Shown here one piece after another: positions 1-7,887 of a stretch of DNA of 32,831 nucleotides. Numbering within the stretch: position 1 is the first letter of the stretch; each line of letters opens with the position of its first letter. Origin of the DNA: Bacteroidota bacterium (GTDB taxonomy: Bacteria > Bacteroidota > Bacteroidia > Flavobacteriales > Flavobacteriaceae); contig JAEYZX010000192.1 in assembly GCA_023427845.1 (NCBI GenBank), positions 1 to 32,831 of the forward strand, given 5' to 3'. The notes beneath the pieces were generated by a model, which saw nothing but the letters and a program-made list of their open reading frames with translations, had not been told where the DNA came from and searched no databases. The translations under genes and the position numbers were made by a program.

Positions 1-592
1 ACTCATTATTCTTGAAAAACGGAATTGTGGTCGCGGTCGATTTTTCCTCTTGAGGCGCTTCGTAAATGACGCTTTCGGTGTGGCTGAGATTTATGTTCGC
101 CAGTTTCGCATCATTTCGCACGGTAACACCCGGATCGAAATACAAAACGGCGCCGACTATGAGTCCGAGGCCCACCTGGCCGATTACTTTAAAAATCCCT
201 TTTAATCCTTGTTTATCTTTTTTGAAAATCTTGATATAGTCGTCTATGAAACCAATTGTCCCCATCCATAAAGTTGTCACAATCAGCAGCACTATATAGA
301 TGTTATCAAGCCTGGCAAGCAGCAGCACCGGAATCAACGTGGCAATAATAATAATAAGCCCTCCCATCGTAGGCGTTCCTGCTTTTTGGGTTTGGCCTTC
401 AAGACCAAGTTCGCGGACGGTTTCGCCTACCTGCTGGTTTCTGAGGAAATTGATGATTTTCTTACCGTAAATTGTTGAGATCAACAATGACAGCACCACT
501 GCAAGCGCGGAGCGGAACGTGATATACTGAAAAACACCGGTTCCCGGCAGGTCCAGCATTTTATCAAAATATTCAAATAAATAATACAGCAT
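1..592 (-). CDS. mraY: Phospho-N-acetylmuramoyl-pentapeptide transferase MraY (partial, C-terminus beyond window)
   Basis: MraY is the integral membrane enzyme that moves phospho-MurNAc-pentapeptide from UDP onto undecaprenyl phosphate to make lipid I. I translated the minus strand from the ATG at 592, and about 197 codons are present before the window edge. The visible part has the early membrane segments, the family sequence AGTPTMGG near residues 71-78 and the aspartate pair in GFIDDYIK near residues 115-122, typical of the active site. A polar stretch from about residue 153 onward (DPGVTVRND and following) looks like a long loop of the kind I recall in Bacteroidota MraY, but its end is not visible. 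The ATG lies 4 bp after the murE stop, so it is the last visible gene of the mraZ cluster. The identification is secure; only the 3' end is unknown. Confidence 0.95.
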   Translation of the reverse strand, partial: MLYYLFEYFDKMLDLPGTGVFQYITFRSALAVVLSLLISTIYGKKIINFLRNQQVGETVRELGLEGQTQKAGTPTMGGLIIIIATLIPVLLLARLDNIYIVLLIVTTLWMGTIGFIDDYIKIFKKDKQGLKGIFKVIGQVGLGLIVGAVLYFDPGVTVRNDAKLANINLSHTESVIYEAPQEEKSTATTIPFFKNNE

Positions 593-596
593 ATCT

Positions 597-2060
597 TTAT
601 TTATTGAGTTGCTCCAAAAATTCCTTTACTATCTGCATGTCATCGAACGGATGCTTCACCCCTTTGATTTCCTGATAGGTTTCGTGGCCTTTGCCCGCAA
701 TTAGGATGATATCGTTTGGCATGGCAAGTTGGCAGGCGATTTTAATTGCCTGTTTCCTGTCGGATGTTGCTATTGTTTTTTTGTAATTCTGCGGTTGAAC
801 CCCGGCTTCCATTTCAGCGATGATATCGTATGGATCTTCGCTGCGCGGGTTGTCGGAAGTAAGGATCACTTTTGAACTCAAAGTTGATGCGATATCGGCC
901 ATGAGCGGGCGTTTCGCTTTATCACGATCGCCGCCGCAGCCAACAACGGTTATCAATTGCTCGTTTTTTGTACGGATGTCGTTGATGGTCTTCAGCACAT
1001 TTTCAAGTGCGTCGGGAGTATGTGCATAATCGACGATTGCCGTCACATTGCCCTCCGAGACGATGAACTGGAACCGCCCGGATACACTTTCGAGTTCCGA
1101 TAATAATCTCAAAACTTCAAGATTGTCAAGTCCGAGTTCTATTGCCGTACCGAATATTGCCAGCAGATTGTAAGCATTGAACGTCCCGATAAGCCTGGTC
1201 CATACTTCCTGGTCGTTGACTTTCAACAAAAGACCGGTCAGTTGATTTTCGAGAATTTGCGCACGATAGTCGGCATACGTCTTTAATGCATACGAGAGCT
1301 TTCGGGCTTGTGTATTCTGAAGCATGACCAAGCCGTTTTTGTCATCGACATTGACCAATGCAAAAGCCGATTTTGGAAGCGTATCGAAAAACTGCTTTTT
1401 TACATCGCGGTATTCGGCAAATGAAGTGTGATAATCGAGATGATCGTGTGAAAGGTTCGTGAAGACACCACCTGCGAAGTGCAGCCCTTCGGTGCGTTTT
1501 TGGTGCACGCCATGCGAACTGACTTCCATAAAGCAGTATTCGACACCGGCATCGTTCATCTGCTTCAGGTATTTGTTGATTTTAATTGAGTCGGGCGTAG
1601 TATGTGTCGCTTTAAATTCGGTTTCGTCAACCAGAATTTTCACTGTCGATAATAAACCGACTTTGAATCCTGCTTTTTTGAATAATTGATACAAAAGCGA
1701 CGCGACGGTTGTTTTACCGTTTGTTCCGGTTATGCCTACCAGCTTGAGGTTTTGCGACGGGTTATCGTAATAATTCGCCGCCATCAATGCGAGCGCCTTA
1801 TTCGTATCGCGTACCTGGATATAGGTTACGCCATTGACGATTACCTCGGGAAACGTATCACAAACGATTGCAATTGCACCAAGATTAAGCGCAGTTTCAA
1901 TGTAATCGTGCCCATCCGACTGTGTGCCTCTTATCGCAAAGAACACGTCGTTGATGTCGACATCGCGCGAATCAAAATGAAGCGCAGCGATAGTGATATC
2001 GGTTGGCCCTTTTACGGCTTCGATTGCGACTTTGTAGAGTATGTCCTTTAGATTCGTCAA
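597..2060 (-). CDS. murE: UDP-N-acetylmuramoyl-L-alanyl-D-glutamate:meso-diaminopimelate ligase MurE
   Basis: Cytoplasmic Mur ligase that adds the third peptide residue to the peptidoglycan precursor using ATP. The 487-aa length is normal. The N-terminal substrate domain is followed by the ATP-binding loop GTNGKTT at 112-118, the lysine expected to be carbamylated in YRDVKKQFF near 221, and the C-terminal domain. The motif DNPRSEDP at 403-410 is the signature that selects meso-diaminopimelate rather than lysine, so the peptidoglycan should be of the DAP type. GKGHE is at 456-460. The start overlaps the ftsI stop by 4 bp (ATGA type), implying translational coupling, and mraY follows after 4 bp. 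Nothing appears damaged. Confidence 0.97.
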   Translation of the reverse strand: MTNLKDILYKVAIEAVKGPTDITIAALHFDSRDVDINDVFFAIRGTQSDGHDYIETALNLGAIAIVCDTFPEVIVNGVTYIQVRDTNKALALMAANYYDNPSQNLKLVGITGTNGKTTVASLLYQLFKKAGFKVGLLSTVKILVDETEFKATHTTPDSIKINKYLKQMNDAGVEYCFMEVSSHGVHQKRTEGLHFAGGVFTNLSHDHLDYHTSFAEYRDVKKQFFDTLPKSAFALVNVDDKNGLVMLQNTQARKLSYALKTYADYRAQILENQLTGLLLKVNDQEVWTRLIGTFNAYNLLAIFGTAIELGLDNLEVLRLLSELESVSGRFQFIVSEGNVTAIVDYAHTPDALENVLKTINDIRTKNEQLITVVGCGGDRDKAKRPLMADIASTLSSKVILTSDNPRSEDPYDIIAEMEAGVQPQNYKKTIATSDRKQAIKIACQLAMPNDIILIAGKGHETYQEIKGVKHPFDDMQIVKEFLEQLNK

Positions 2061-4060
2061 GATAGTTCGAGGATTATTTCGGTATCGATAGTTAGTTTCT
2101 GCCCCGGCGCAACGGATTGTTTTTTGACTTTTCCGATTCCGATCGCCTTTACCCGGATTCCAAGATTTTCAAGCAATGCAACCGCATCCATTCCGGCCAT
2201 GCCTTTCAGATTCGGAATCACCGCAGGCTTTTGTTCCTGTGCAGCAAAATATTTTTTATAGCTTTCTTCCTGTTTAGGGATTTTTTTGTCGAGGTTCTTA
2301 ATTTCGTTTGTCGATGGCGCGTCGGTGAATATTTTTTGCGCGATACGTTTAAAAACAGGCCCGGCAACATCGGCCCCATAATAATTGTTCTTTGACGTAT
2401 TGGGTTCGTGGACGATTACGATGCAGGAGTACTGCGGATTCTCGGCCGGGAAATAACCTACGAAAGATGAAATGTAATGCTTCTCGGTGCCATCACGCCG
2501 GTTATAGTTGGCTTGCGCGGTCCCGGTCTTGCCCGCCATCGAAAAATCCTTCGAATACAATTTCGAACCTGTTCCGCGCTTGACGACGTTTGCCAATAAA
2601 TCCTGTAACTGTGCTATTGTTCCGGGCGAACAAATGCGCGGATTGATAACTTCGGGCGCAAACTTTTTTATCGGACGGTTCCATTCCCGGATTTCTGAAA
2701 CGAATTGCGGTTTAACCATAACTCCGTCATTCGCAACCGCGTTGTAATATGTCAATGTTTGCAATGGCGTGATATGAACGCCGTATCCGAATGCCATCCA
2801 CGGAAGTGAAAGTCCGCTCCATTTTTTGTCTTTCGGATGCGGAATGTATGGTTTGCCTTCGCCTTCGATTGGCAGGTCAAGCGTACTGTTTAATCCGAAA
2901 TTATTCAGATGGTCGACAAATGCTTTCGGGTTTTCCTTATAATTTTCGTAGACTGCCTTGACGATAACCGTATTTGACGAGAGTTCGAAACCACGCCCGA
3001 ACGAAATTTTTCCATAGCCGCCTTTGCGTGAATCGCGCACTTTTTTTCCATAATACGTTACGATGCCGTCTTCGCTGTCGAATACCGTGCTCGTATCGAC
3101 TTTTTTGTCTTCTAAAAGCGCCATCACACCGGCGAGCTTGTAGGTTGAACCCGGTTCATGTGATTCGGCAATAGCGTAATTGGTGGTTTCGTAGTACGAG
3201 CCATTTGCATCGCGTCCCAAATTTGAAATCGCTTTTACATGACCGGTTTTGGTTTCCATCACAACAACACAACCATGGTCGGCTTCGTAAAGTTCGAGTT
3301 GCTTCAGCAATGCGTGGTGTGCAATATCCTGCACATAAACGTCGATTGTGGAAATTATGTCGTAACCATCCTGCGGATCCACTTCATTGACATCACGAAT
3401 TGGCTTCCACTGGCCTTTTGCAATTTTTTGCTTTAGGATTTTGCCGTCCTTGCCGTTCAAATATTTTCTGAATGCCCATTCAATTCCCTTTCCGTCTCGT
3501 TTTCCGTTTGGCAGCAGCCTTTCGTAACCGATTGTACGTTTTGCTATAAGTCCGATTGGATGTTCACGTACGGTTTTCTGCTCGGTGATCATTCCGCCTT
3601 TGTAAGTCCCAAGATTGAACAATGGAAAACTTTTAATAGCCATGTATTCGGTATAGCTGAGACCTTTGGCGATCAGGTAATAACGATTTTTATTTGCACG
3701 TGCTTTACGGAGCTCGGATTGATAAAATGAAGCAGGTTTTCCGAGAAGTTTTGATAAAGAATCGGCCAACGGCTTTACATTTTTTTCAAATGCCTCCGAT
3801 TTTGGCGCCACGGCGTCGAAGCGAATGACATAATTTGGAATTGAAGTTGCGAGAAGGCTACCGTCGGCCGAATAAATATTCCCTTTATTCGACGGGATCA
3901 CGAACTCGCGAACGGTTCGCTCTTTGGCAAGCTTTCGGTAATGTTCGCCCTCAACCCACTGGATATTGGTAAGCTTAACGGCAATAGCCGCCGCCATCAC
4001 GAAAATCGCGAATGCAACGAGGTAGATTCGATACGAGATATGTTTATCTTCTACTGCCAT
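2057..4060 (-). CDS. ftsI: Division-specific peptidoglycan transpeptidase (PBP3/FtsI type) with a C-terminal PASTA domain
   Basis: Class B penicillin-binding protein that crosslinks septal peptidoglycan. It is a single-pass membrane protein facing the periplasm. A membrane anchor lies at about residues 12-30, then the dimerisation/pedestal region, then the transpeptidase domain with all three active-site motifs: STYK at 305-308 (nucleophile S305), SSN at 361-363 and KTGT at 511-514. A single PASTA-like domain occupies about 611-667 (PNLKGM, then APGQ near the end). PASTA domains are absent from E. coli FtsI but usual in Bacteroidota homologues. The start overlaps the end of the ftsL-like gene by 10 bp and the end overlaps murE by 4 bp, so it is embedded in the division operon. 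Confidence 0.96.
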   Translation of the reverse strand: MAVEDKHISYRIYLVAFAIFVMAAAIAVKLTNIQWVEGEHYRKLAKERTVREFVIPSNKGNIYSADGSLLATSIPNYVIRFDAVAPKSEAFEKNVKPLADSLSKLLGKPASFYQSELRKARANKNRYYLIAKGLSYTEYMAIKSFPLFNLGTYKGGMITEQKTVREHPIGLIAKRTIGYERLLPNGKRDGKGIEWAFRKYLNGKDGKILKQKIAKGQWKPIRDVNEVDPQDGYDIISTIDVYVQDIAHHALLKQLELYEADHGCVVVMETKTGHVKAISNLGRDANGSYYETTNYAIAESHEPGSTYKLAGVMALLEDKKVDTSTVFDSEDGIVTYYGKKVRDSRKGGYGKISFGRGFELSSNTVIVKAVYENYKENPKAFVDHLNNFGLNSTLDLPIEGEGKPYIPHPKDKKWSGLSLPWMAFGYGVHITPLQTLTYYNAVANDGVMVKPQFVSEIREWNRPIKKFAPEVINPRICSPGTIAQLQDLLANVVKRGTGSKLYSKDFSMAGKTGTAQANYNRRDGTEKHYISSFVGYFPAENPQYSCIVIVHEPNTSKNNYYGADVAGPVFKRIAQKIFTDAPSTNEIKNLDKKIPKQEESYKKYFAAQEQKPAVIPNLKGMAGMDAVALLENLGIRVKAIGIGKVKKQSVAPGQKLTIDTEIILELS

Positions 4061-4398
4061 AATTTTTGAAAGAAAGTTTTCTCTTCCGGTTTTTTGACTT
4101 TAATTTTTTGTGGCGGAACTGAAGACGGGAATATTCCTTTTGCCTCCATTTTGGCCGACACGGTCGATTCCATTTTCAGTTTCATCAGTTCCGAACGCCT
4201 GTCAACAAATTCAGACCGAAGTTCTTTTACTTCGTTTGTCAGCGCTATTATCCTGAATACTTTTTGCTCGTACCATTGCGTATTGGCAATCATTATGATC
4301 GCCAGCAGGATCAGAAACACGATGAACCTCCAGTTCTTGGTAGCGTCCTCGTTGATGAGGAACCTTGCTTTCAGAATGCTGTAAACTCCCTGTTTCAT
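4051..4398 (-). CDS. FtsL-like division protein
   Basis: A 115-aa bitopic membrane protein. It has a short cytoplasmic N-terminus, one hydrophobic segment at about residues 24-39 and a heptad-like charged region at about 48-80 (EVKELRSEFVDRRSELMKLK) predicted to form a coiled coil. This architecture and its place between rsmH and ftsI match FtsL, the divisome protein that works with FtsB, FtsQ and FtsW/FtsI. Primary sequence is poorly conserved in FtsL, so the call rests on size, topology and gene order. The gene starts 1 bp after the rsmH stop and overlaps ftsI by 10 bp. Confidence 0.85.
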   Translation of the reverse strand: MKQGVYSILKARFLINEDATKNWRFIVFLILLAIIMIANTQWYEQKVFRIIALTNEVKELRSEFVDRRSELMKLKMESTVSAKMEAKGIFPSSVPPQKIKVKKPEEKTFFQKLWQ

Positions 4399-4399
4399 C

Positions 4400-5308
4400 T
4401 TAAATTTTTTCTGCTACCCGCAATTTTGCGCTTCTGGCGCGATTGTTTATCCTTATTTCATCTTCTGATGGCACGATCAGTTTTTCAATTGTTTTGAACG
4501 GAACCGAAAAATTGCCGAAAAAATCGCGTTCGGGTTCTCCTTCGAACATCCCATTTCTGACAAAACGCTTTACCAGCCGATCTTCAAGCGAATGGTACGA
4601 TATGACGCTCAGTCGGCCGCCGGGTTTAAGAATTTCGAGTGATTGCACCAGGAACTCCTTGAGCGCATCCATTTCCTGATTTACTTCGATTCGGATTGCC
4701 TGATACATCTGCGCGAGAATCTTATTGCTTTTATGTGCAGGAAGAAATCTGGCGAGAACGGTTTTAAGCTGCTCGGTGTTTTTTATCGGGTCATGTTCGC
4801 GCGCTTCGATGATGACACGTGCGATCGCCGGGGCATTCTTGAGCTCACCATAATCAAGGAATACGCGGCGCAGATTGGCATCGTCGTATTCATTCACTAC
4901 TTTATATGCGTCGAGGTCGCCTTTCTGGTTCATCCGCATATCGAGCCCGGCGTCGAAACGTGTTGAGAATCCGCGTTCGGCGACATCAAACTGATGTGAG
5001 GAAACCCCAAGGTCGGCCAGGATGCCATCAACTTGTCGGATTCCGTGAAAACGGAGGAATCTTTTTATAAACCGGAAATTCTCATTGATTAGAGTAAAGC
5101 GGTCATCCGGAATTGCGTTCGCAAGCGCATCTTCATCCTGGTCGAATGCATAAAGTTTTCCGTTTGGCCCAAGACGGCTCAGGATCTCGCGCGAATGTCC
5201 GCCACCGCCGAAAGTCACATCGACGTAGATGCCGTCAGGCTGAATGTGCAACCCATCGACAGTCTCTTTAAGCAGAACCGGGTTATGATATTCCATTGTC
5301 GTCGTCAT
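4400..5308 (-). CDS. rsmH: 16S rRNA (cytosine-1402-N4)-methyltransferase RsmH (MraW)
   Basis: SAM-dependent methyltransferase acting on C1402 in the decoding centre of 16S rRNA. The 302-aa length is typical. Family motifs are clear: the SAM-binding sequence DVTFGGGGHSREIL at 30-43, FDQDEDA at 55-61, ADLGVSSHQFD at 98-108, and YHSLEDR at 238-244. The start is either the first ATG (26 bp overlap with mraZ) or the fifth codon (M5 at 5296, 14 bp overlap), from which the usual family N-terminus EYHNPVLL begins. Second gene of the mraZ operon. Confidence 0.96.
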   Translation of the reverse strand: MTTTMEYHNPVLLKETVDGLHIQPDGIYVDVTFGGGGHSREILSRLGPNGKLYAFDQDEDALANAIPDDRFTLINENFRFIKRFLRFHGIRQVDGILADLGVSSHQFDVAERGFSTRFDAGLDMRMNQKGDLDAYKVVNEYDDANLRRVFLDYGELKNAPAIARVIIEAREHDPIKNTEQLKTVLARFLPAHKSNKILAQMYQAIRIEVNQEMDALKEFLVQSLEILKPGGRLSVISYHSLEDRLVKRFVRNGMFEGEPERDFFGNFSVPFKTIEKLIVPSEDEIRINNRARSAKLRVAEKI

Positions 5309-5756
5309 TTAAATTTCCCATTACATCTTCTGCCAGATCAGCAAAATCAACTTCATTGTTATCAAGCGACTTTTCGTATAAATTTTTATCCCAAATTTCG
5401 ACGATGTTCACTGCCGACGACAGCACAACGTCTTTTGTAATATTTCCAAAAGAGACAAGGTCTTTCGGAATCAGCAACCTTCCAAGCGCATCGATTTCGA
5501 CAACTTTTACACCGGCAGTAAACCTGCGGATGAAGTCGTTGTTCTTTTTGACAAATCGGTTCAGCTTGTTGATTTTCTGCATCATCACATTCCACTCTGT
5601 CATCGGATACAATTCCAGACACGGCTGAAATACAGAACGTTTCAGGACGAAACCATCCTGAAGCGACGTGGCGAGCTGCTTTTTCAAAGGCGCCGGCAAA
5701 AGCAGCCTCCCTTTGGCATCGACCTTGATTTCGTATGTTCCGATGATTGTTTCCAA
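5283..5756 (-). CDS. mraZ: Transcriptional regulator MraZ (TTG start)
   Basis: MraZ is a DNA-binding protein of the SpoVT/AbrB fold that regulates its own division/cell-wall operon. The 157-aa protein carries the two family repeats, each with a DxxGR core: DAKGR at 13-17 and DALGR at 89-93. I place the start at a TTG at 5756, giving the family-typical N-terminus ETIIGTYE. The longest open frame begins with a GTG at 5801, but that codon lies inside one of the operator repeats, upstream of the presumed -7 element (5778-5785), and adds a hydrophobic 15-residue tail foreign to the family. First gene of the division cluster; its 3' end overlaps rsmH. Confidence 0.92.
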   Translation of the reverse strand: METIIGTYEIKVDAKGRLLLPAPLKKQLATSLQDGFVLKRSVFQPCLELYPMTEWNVMMQKINKLNRFVKKNNDFIRRFTAGVKVVEIDALGRLLIPKDLVSFGNITKDVVLSSAVNIVEIWDKNLYEKSLDNNEVDFADLAEDVMGNLNDDDNGIS

Positions 5757-5777
5757 CTGAGAAAATTGTGATTGGAG

Positions 5778-5785
5778 CAAAAATA
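5778..5785 (-). promoter_or_regulatory. Probable -7 promoter element of the mraZ cluster
   Basis: On the minus strand this reads TATTTTTG, an exact match to the Bacteroidota -7 consensus TAnnTTTG. It ends 21 bases before the proposed TTG start of mraZ, close to the spacing at other promoters in this window. The nearest TTG upstream (5801-5803) is only 15 bases away, shorter than usual, so the -33 element is weak or replaced by the operator. Confidence 0.55.
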
Positions 5786-5795
5786 TAAAAATAAT

Positions 5796-5842
5796 TACCA
5801 CAATTTACCACATTATACCACTTTGTTGATAAGTTTTACCAC
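5796..5842 (-). promoter_or_regulatory. Putative MraZ operator: four direct GTGGTA repeats
   Basis: On the minus strand the hexamer GTGGTA occurs four times. On the plus strand TACCAC lies at 5796-5801, 5806-5811, 5816-5821 and 5837-5842. Three copies are spaced exactly 10 bp apart and the fourth is 21 bp further on, so all face the same side of the helix. They lie directly upstream of the -7 element. In E. coli, MraZ binds direct TGGG-type repeats with a 10-bp period upstream of mraZ. By analogy this is probably the binding site of the adjacent MraZ; that assignment is inference. Confidence 0.7.
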
Positions 5843-6123
5843 TTTCCAAGTCGGTGCATACTCGAATCGTGAGCCTAGCTAACCATAAGATTATTAGAAG
5901 ATTGTTGTAAAAATCTTGAATTAAGCGGCACATAAATTCAAAAACAGTTAAAATGGGTATCTGTTTTACACATTCCGCAATTTTTGTGAAAACGCAAACA
6001 TACCAATTGAGCCATAAATTTTTATAACAAACTGGTTTTCAATATTAATAGTGAAAATACCTTGTGATTTAAACCAAAAATCTAAAATTCATTGCGGGAA
6101 GCACACTTTAATTTATAAAATCC

Positions 6124-6131
6124 TATATTTG
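6124..6131 (+). promoter_or_regulatory. Probable -7 element of the hydrolase-engB unit
   Basis: The sequence TATATTTG is an exact TAnnTTTG match ending 26 bases before the hydrolase ATG. No TTG is found at the expected upstream spacing, so only the -7 element is claimed. Confidence 0.5.
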
Positions 6132-6157
6132 TTACAATTGAAAAGGCGGCAGTTTAC

Positions 6158-6922
6158 ATGGAAAAACACCTCAAAAAAGAAGGGAAATATCAGTATTTTG
6201 AAATGGGCGAAGGAACGCCAATAATCATACTTCACGGTCTGATGGGCGGCCTTAGTAATTTTGACGGCGTAGCAAATTTTTTTCCCGAAAAAGGTTATAA
6301 AGTGGTGATACCCGAGCTGCCGATTTATACGCAAAACATCCTCAAAACGAATGTCAAGGCATTTGCGAAATTCGTAAAGGACTTCATTACATACAAAGGG
6401 TTTGAACGCGTAATCCTTCTTGGAAATTCACTCGGCGGACACATTGCTTTGTATCACACCAAAATGTATCCCGAGAAAATGCTCGGGCTGATCATTACGG
6501 GAAGCTCCGGATTATACGAAAGTGCAATGGGCGACAGCTATCCACGGCGTGGTGATTACGATTATATCCAGAAAAAAGCAGAAGATGTTTTTTACGATCC
6601 TAAAGTCGCCACAAAAGAAATTATCGACGAGGTGTATTCTGTAGCAAACGACCGGATAAAACTCATAAAAACGCTTACGATCGCAAAAAGCGCGATCAGG
6701 CACAATATGGCGAAAGATTTGCCCAAAATGCATGTTCCAACCTGCATTATATGGGGAAAGAACGACAAGGTCACCCCGCCTGAAGTTGCGATTGAATTCG
6801 ACCAGCTTCTCCCAAATTCATCGTTGTACTGGATCGACAAATGTGGCCACGCCGCAATGATGGAGCATCCGGACGAGTTTAATGAGATTATGTATTCATG
6901 GCTTAAGAAAGTCAACCTTTAG
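6158..6922 (+). CDS. Alpha/beta-fold hydrolase
   Basis: A 254-aa cytoplasmic serine hydrolase of the alpha/beta fold; its substrate cannot be read from sequence. The oxyanion-hole motif HG is at 26-27 and the nucleophile elbow GNSLGGH at 89-95 gives Ser91. The acidic residue is probably Asp203 in WGKNDKVTPP, and the catalytic histidine is His231 in KCGHAAMMEHP. All three catalytic positions are present. There is no signal peptide. engB begins 11 bp downstream, so the two are probably co-transcribed. Confidence 0.88.
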   Translation: MEKHLKKEGKYQYFEMGEGTPIIILHGLMGGLSNFDGVANFFPEKGYKVVIPELPIYTQNILKTNVKAFAKFVKDFITYKGFERVILLGNSLGGHIALYHTKMYPEKMLGLIITGSSGLYESAMGDSYPRRGDYDYIQKKAEDVFYDPKVATKEIIDEVYSVANDRIKLIKTLTIAKSAIRHNMAKDLPKMHVPTCIIWGKNDKVTPPEVAIEFDQLLPNSSLYWIDKCGHAAMMEHPDEFNEIMYSWLKKVNL

Positions 6923-6933
6923 CTGTCCGCCAA

Positions 6934-7551
6934 ATGAAAATCAACACAGCCGAATTCATCATCAGTAATTCTGACGTAAGCAAATGCCCGGCTGAGCTCA
7001 TTCCGGAATACGCTTTCATCGGGCGGTCAAACGTCGGAAAATCGTCGTTGATCAATATGTTGACGAATCACAAAAATCTTGCTAAAACCTCGGGACGGCC
7101 GGGAAAGACACAGCTTATCAATCATTTCAAAATCAACAACAATTGGTTTCTGGTCGATTTGCCGGGTTATGGGTATGCGAAAGTCTCCAAAAAGACAAAA
7201 TCGGTTTTTCAGCAGTTCATCACCGATTATTTTGAAAAACGCCAACAGCTGATCTGCGCATTTGTATTGATCGACATTCGGCATGAGGCGCAAAAAATCG
7301 ACCTTGAATTTATGGCCTATATGGGCGAGAGTGAAATTCCGTTTTGCATCATTTTCACGAAAGCCGATAAAATCAGCAAAGTCAAAATTGATTCACATGT
7401 CGCGGCCTACAACAAGCAGATGCTTGCGAATAATTGGGCCGAGATGCCGCATTACTTCGTAACCTCATCAACCGACGGAACCGGAAAAGAAGAATTATTA
7501 TCGTACATCGAAGAGCTTAACGACGAGGTTTTCAAAAACAGCGGCTGGTAA
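6934..7551 (+). CDS. engB: Ribosome biogenesis GTP-binding protein EngB (YihA/YsxC)
   Basis: Small Ras-like GTPase (205 aa) needed for large-subunit ribosome assembly. The G1 loop is GRSNVGKSS at 30-38, the switch region is SGRPGKTQ at 53-60, G3 is DLPGYGYAKV at 75-84, G4 is TKAD at 142-145, and a TSS motif near the C-terminus serves as G5. The RPGKTQ and DLPGYGYA sequences are diagnostic of this family. Its TAA abuts the stop codon of gldC on the other strand with no base between them. Confidence 0.96.
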   Translation: MKINTAEFIISNSDVSKCPAELIPEYAFIGRSNVGKSSLINMLTNHKNLAKTSGRPGKTQLINHFKINNNWFLVDLPGYGYAKVSKKTKSVFQQFITDYFEKRQQLICAFVLIDIRHEAQKIDLEFMAYMGESEIPFCIIFTKADKISKVKIDSHVAAYNKQMLANNWAEMPHYFVTSSTDGTGKEELLSYIEELNDEVFKNSGW

Positions 7552-7887
7552 CTATTTGACCAACTCCATTTTTTCGGCAAAATATTCGCAGAAATCGCGC
7601 ATAGTGCCCGTCATTTTCTCATCTCCCGTAGCACGTTCAAATGTATCGGCCATCGCAACCAGGGTCTGGTGAAAGAACTTTTTCATCTCATCGACCGGCA
7701 TGTCCTTTGTCCAAAGGTCGATTCGCAGCGTCTCCTGCGCCTTGCTGTCCCAGATCGAAAGCATTAGTGCCTTTGCCTCTTCAGAATCGATTCCGCCGTC
7801 TTCAGCACTCCACGACAATTTTTCGGGTACGCGGTTTTCATCGAGTTCGACTAAAAATTTTATTTCGGATGTAAGTGTATTACTCAT
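7552..7887 (-). CDS. gldC: Gliding motility protein GldC
   Basis: GldC is a small cytoplasmic protein linked to Bacteroidota gliding motility and type IX secretion genetics; its biochemical role is unclear. The protein is 111 aa starting MSNTLTSEIKF. An upstream in-frame extension to 7932 is rejected because it runs back into gldB and lacks family character. The start at 7887 overlaps the gldB stop by 8 bp, so the pair is translationally coupled. The call rests on the recalled sequence type together with its place after gldB and beside nadE. Confidence 0.9.
   Translation of the reverse strand: MSNTLTSEIKFLVELDENRVPEKLSWSAEDGGIDSEEAKALMLSIWDSKAQETLRIDLWTKDMPVDEMKKFFHQTLVAMADTFERATGDEKMTGTMRDFCEYFAEKMELVK

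Larger units (their letters stand above)
5757..6157. other. Intergenic region between the divergent mraZ cluster and the hydrolase gene
   Basis: About 400 bp without a gene. The mraZ side holds the GTGGTA operator and -7 element, and the right edge holds the -7 element of the hydrolase. Between them the DNA is A+T rich with no convincing open frame. A short inverted repeat (AAGATT, then AATCTT) is near 5897-5916. I see no RNA gene or mobile element here. Confidence 0.6.

Noticed and set aside
5824..5832. DnaA-box-like TTATCAACA (minus strand) between operator repeats
   Set aside because: One mismatch to TTATnCACA, a single copy, and no cluster or origin-associated genes nearby; it fits as spacer between MraZ repeats.
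5897..5916. AAGATT / AATCTT inverted repeat as a terminator or operator
   Set aside because: Short A+T-only arms with no T tract at the right place; no gene ends here.
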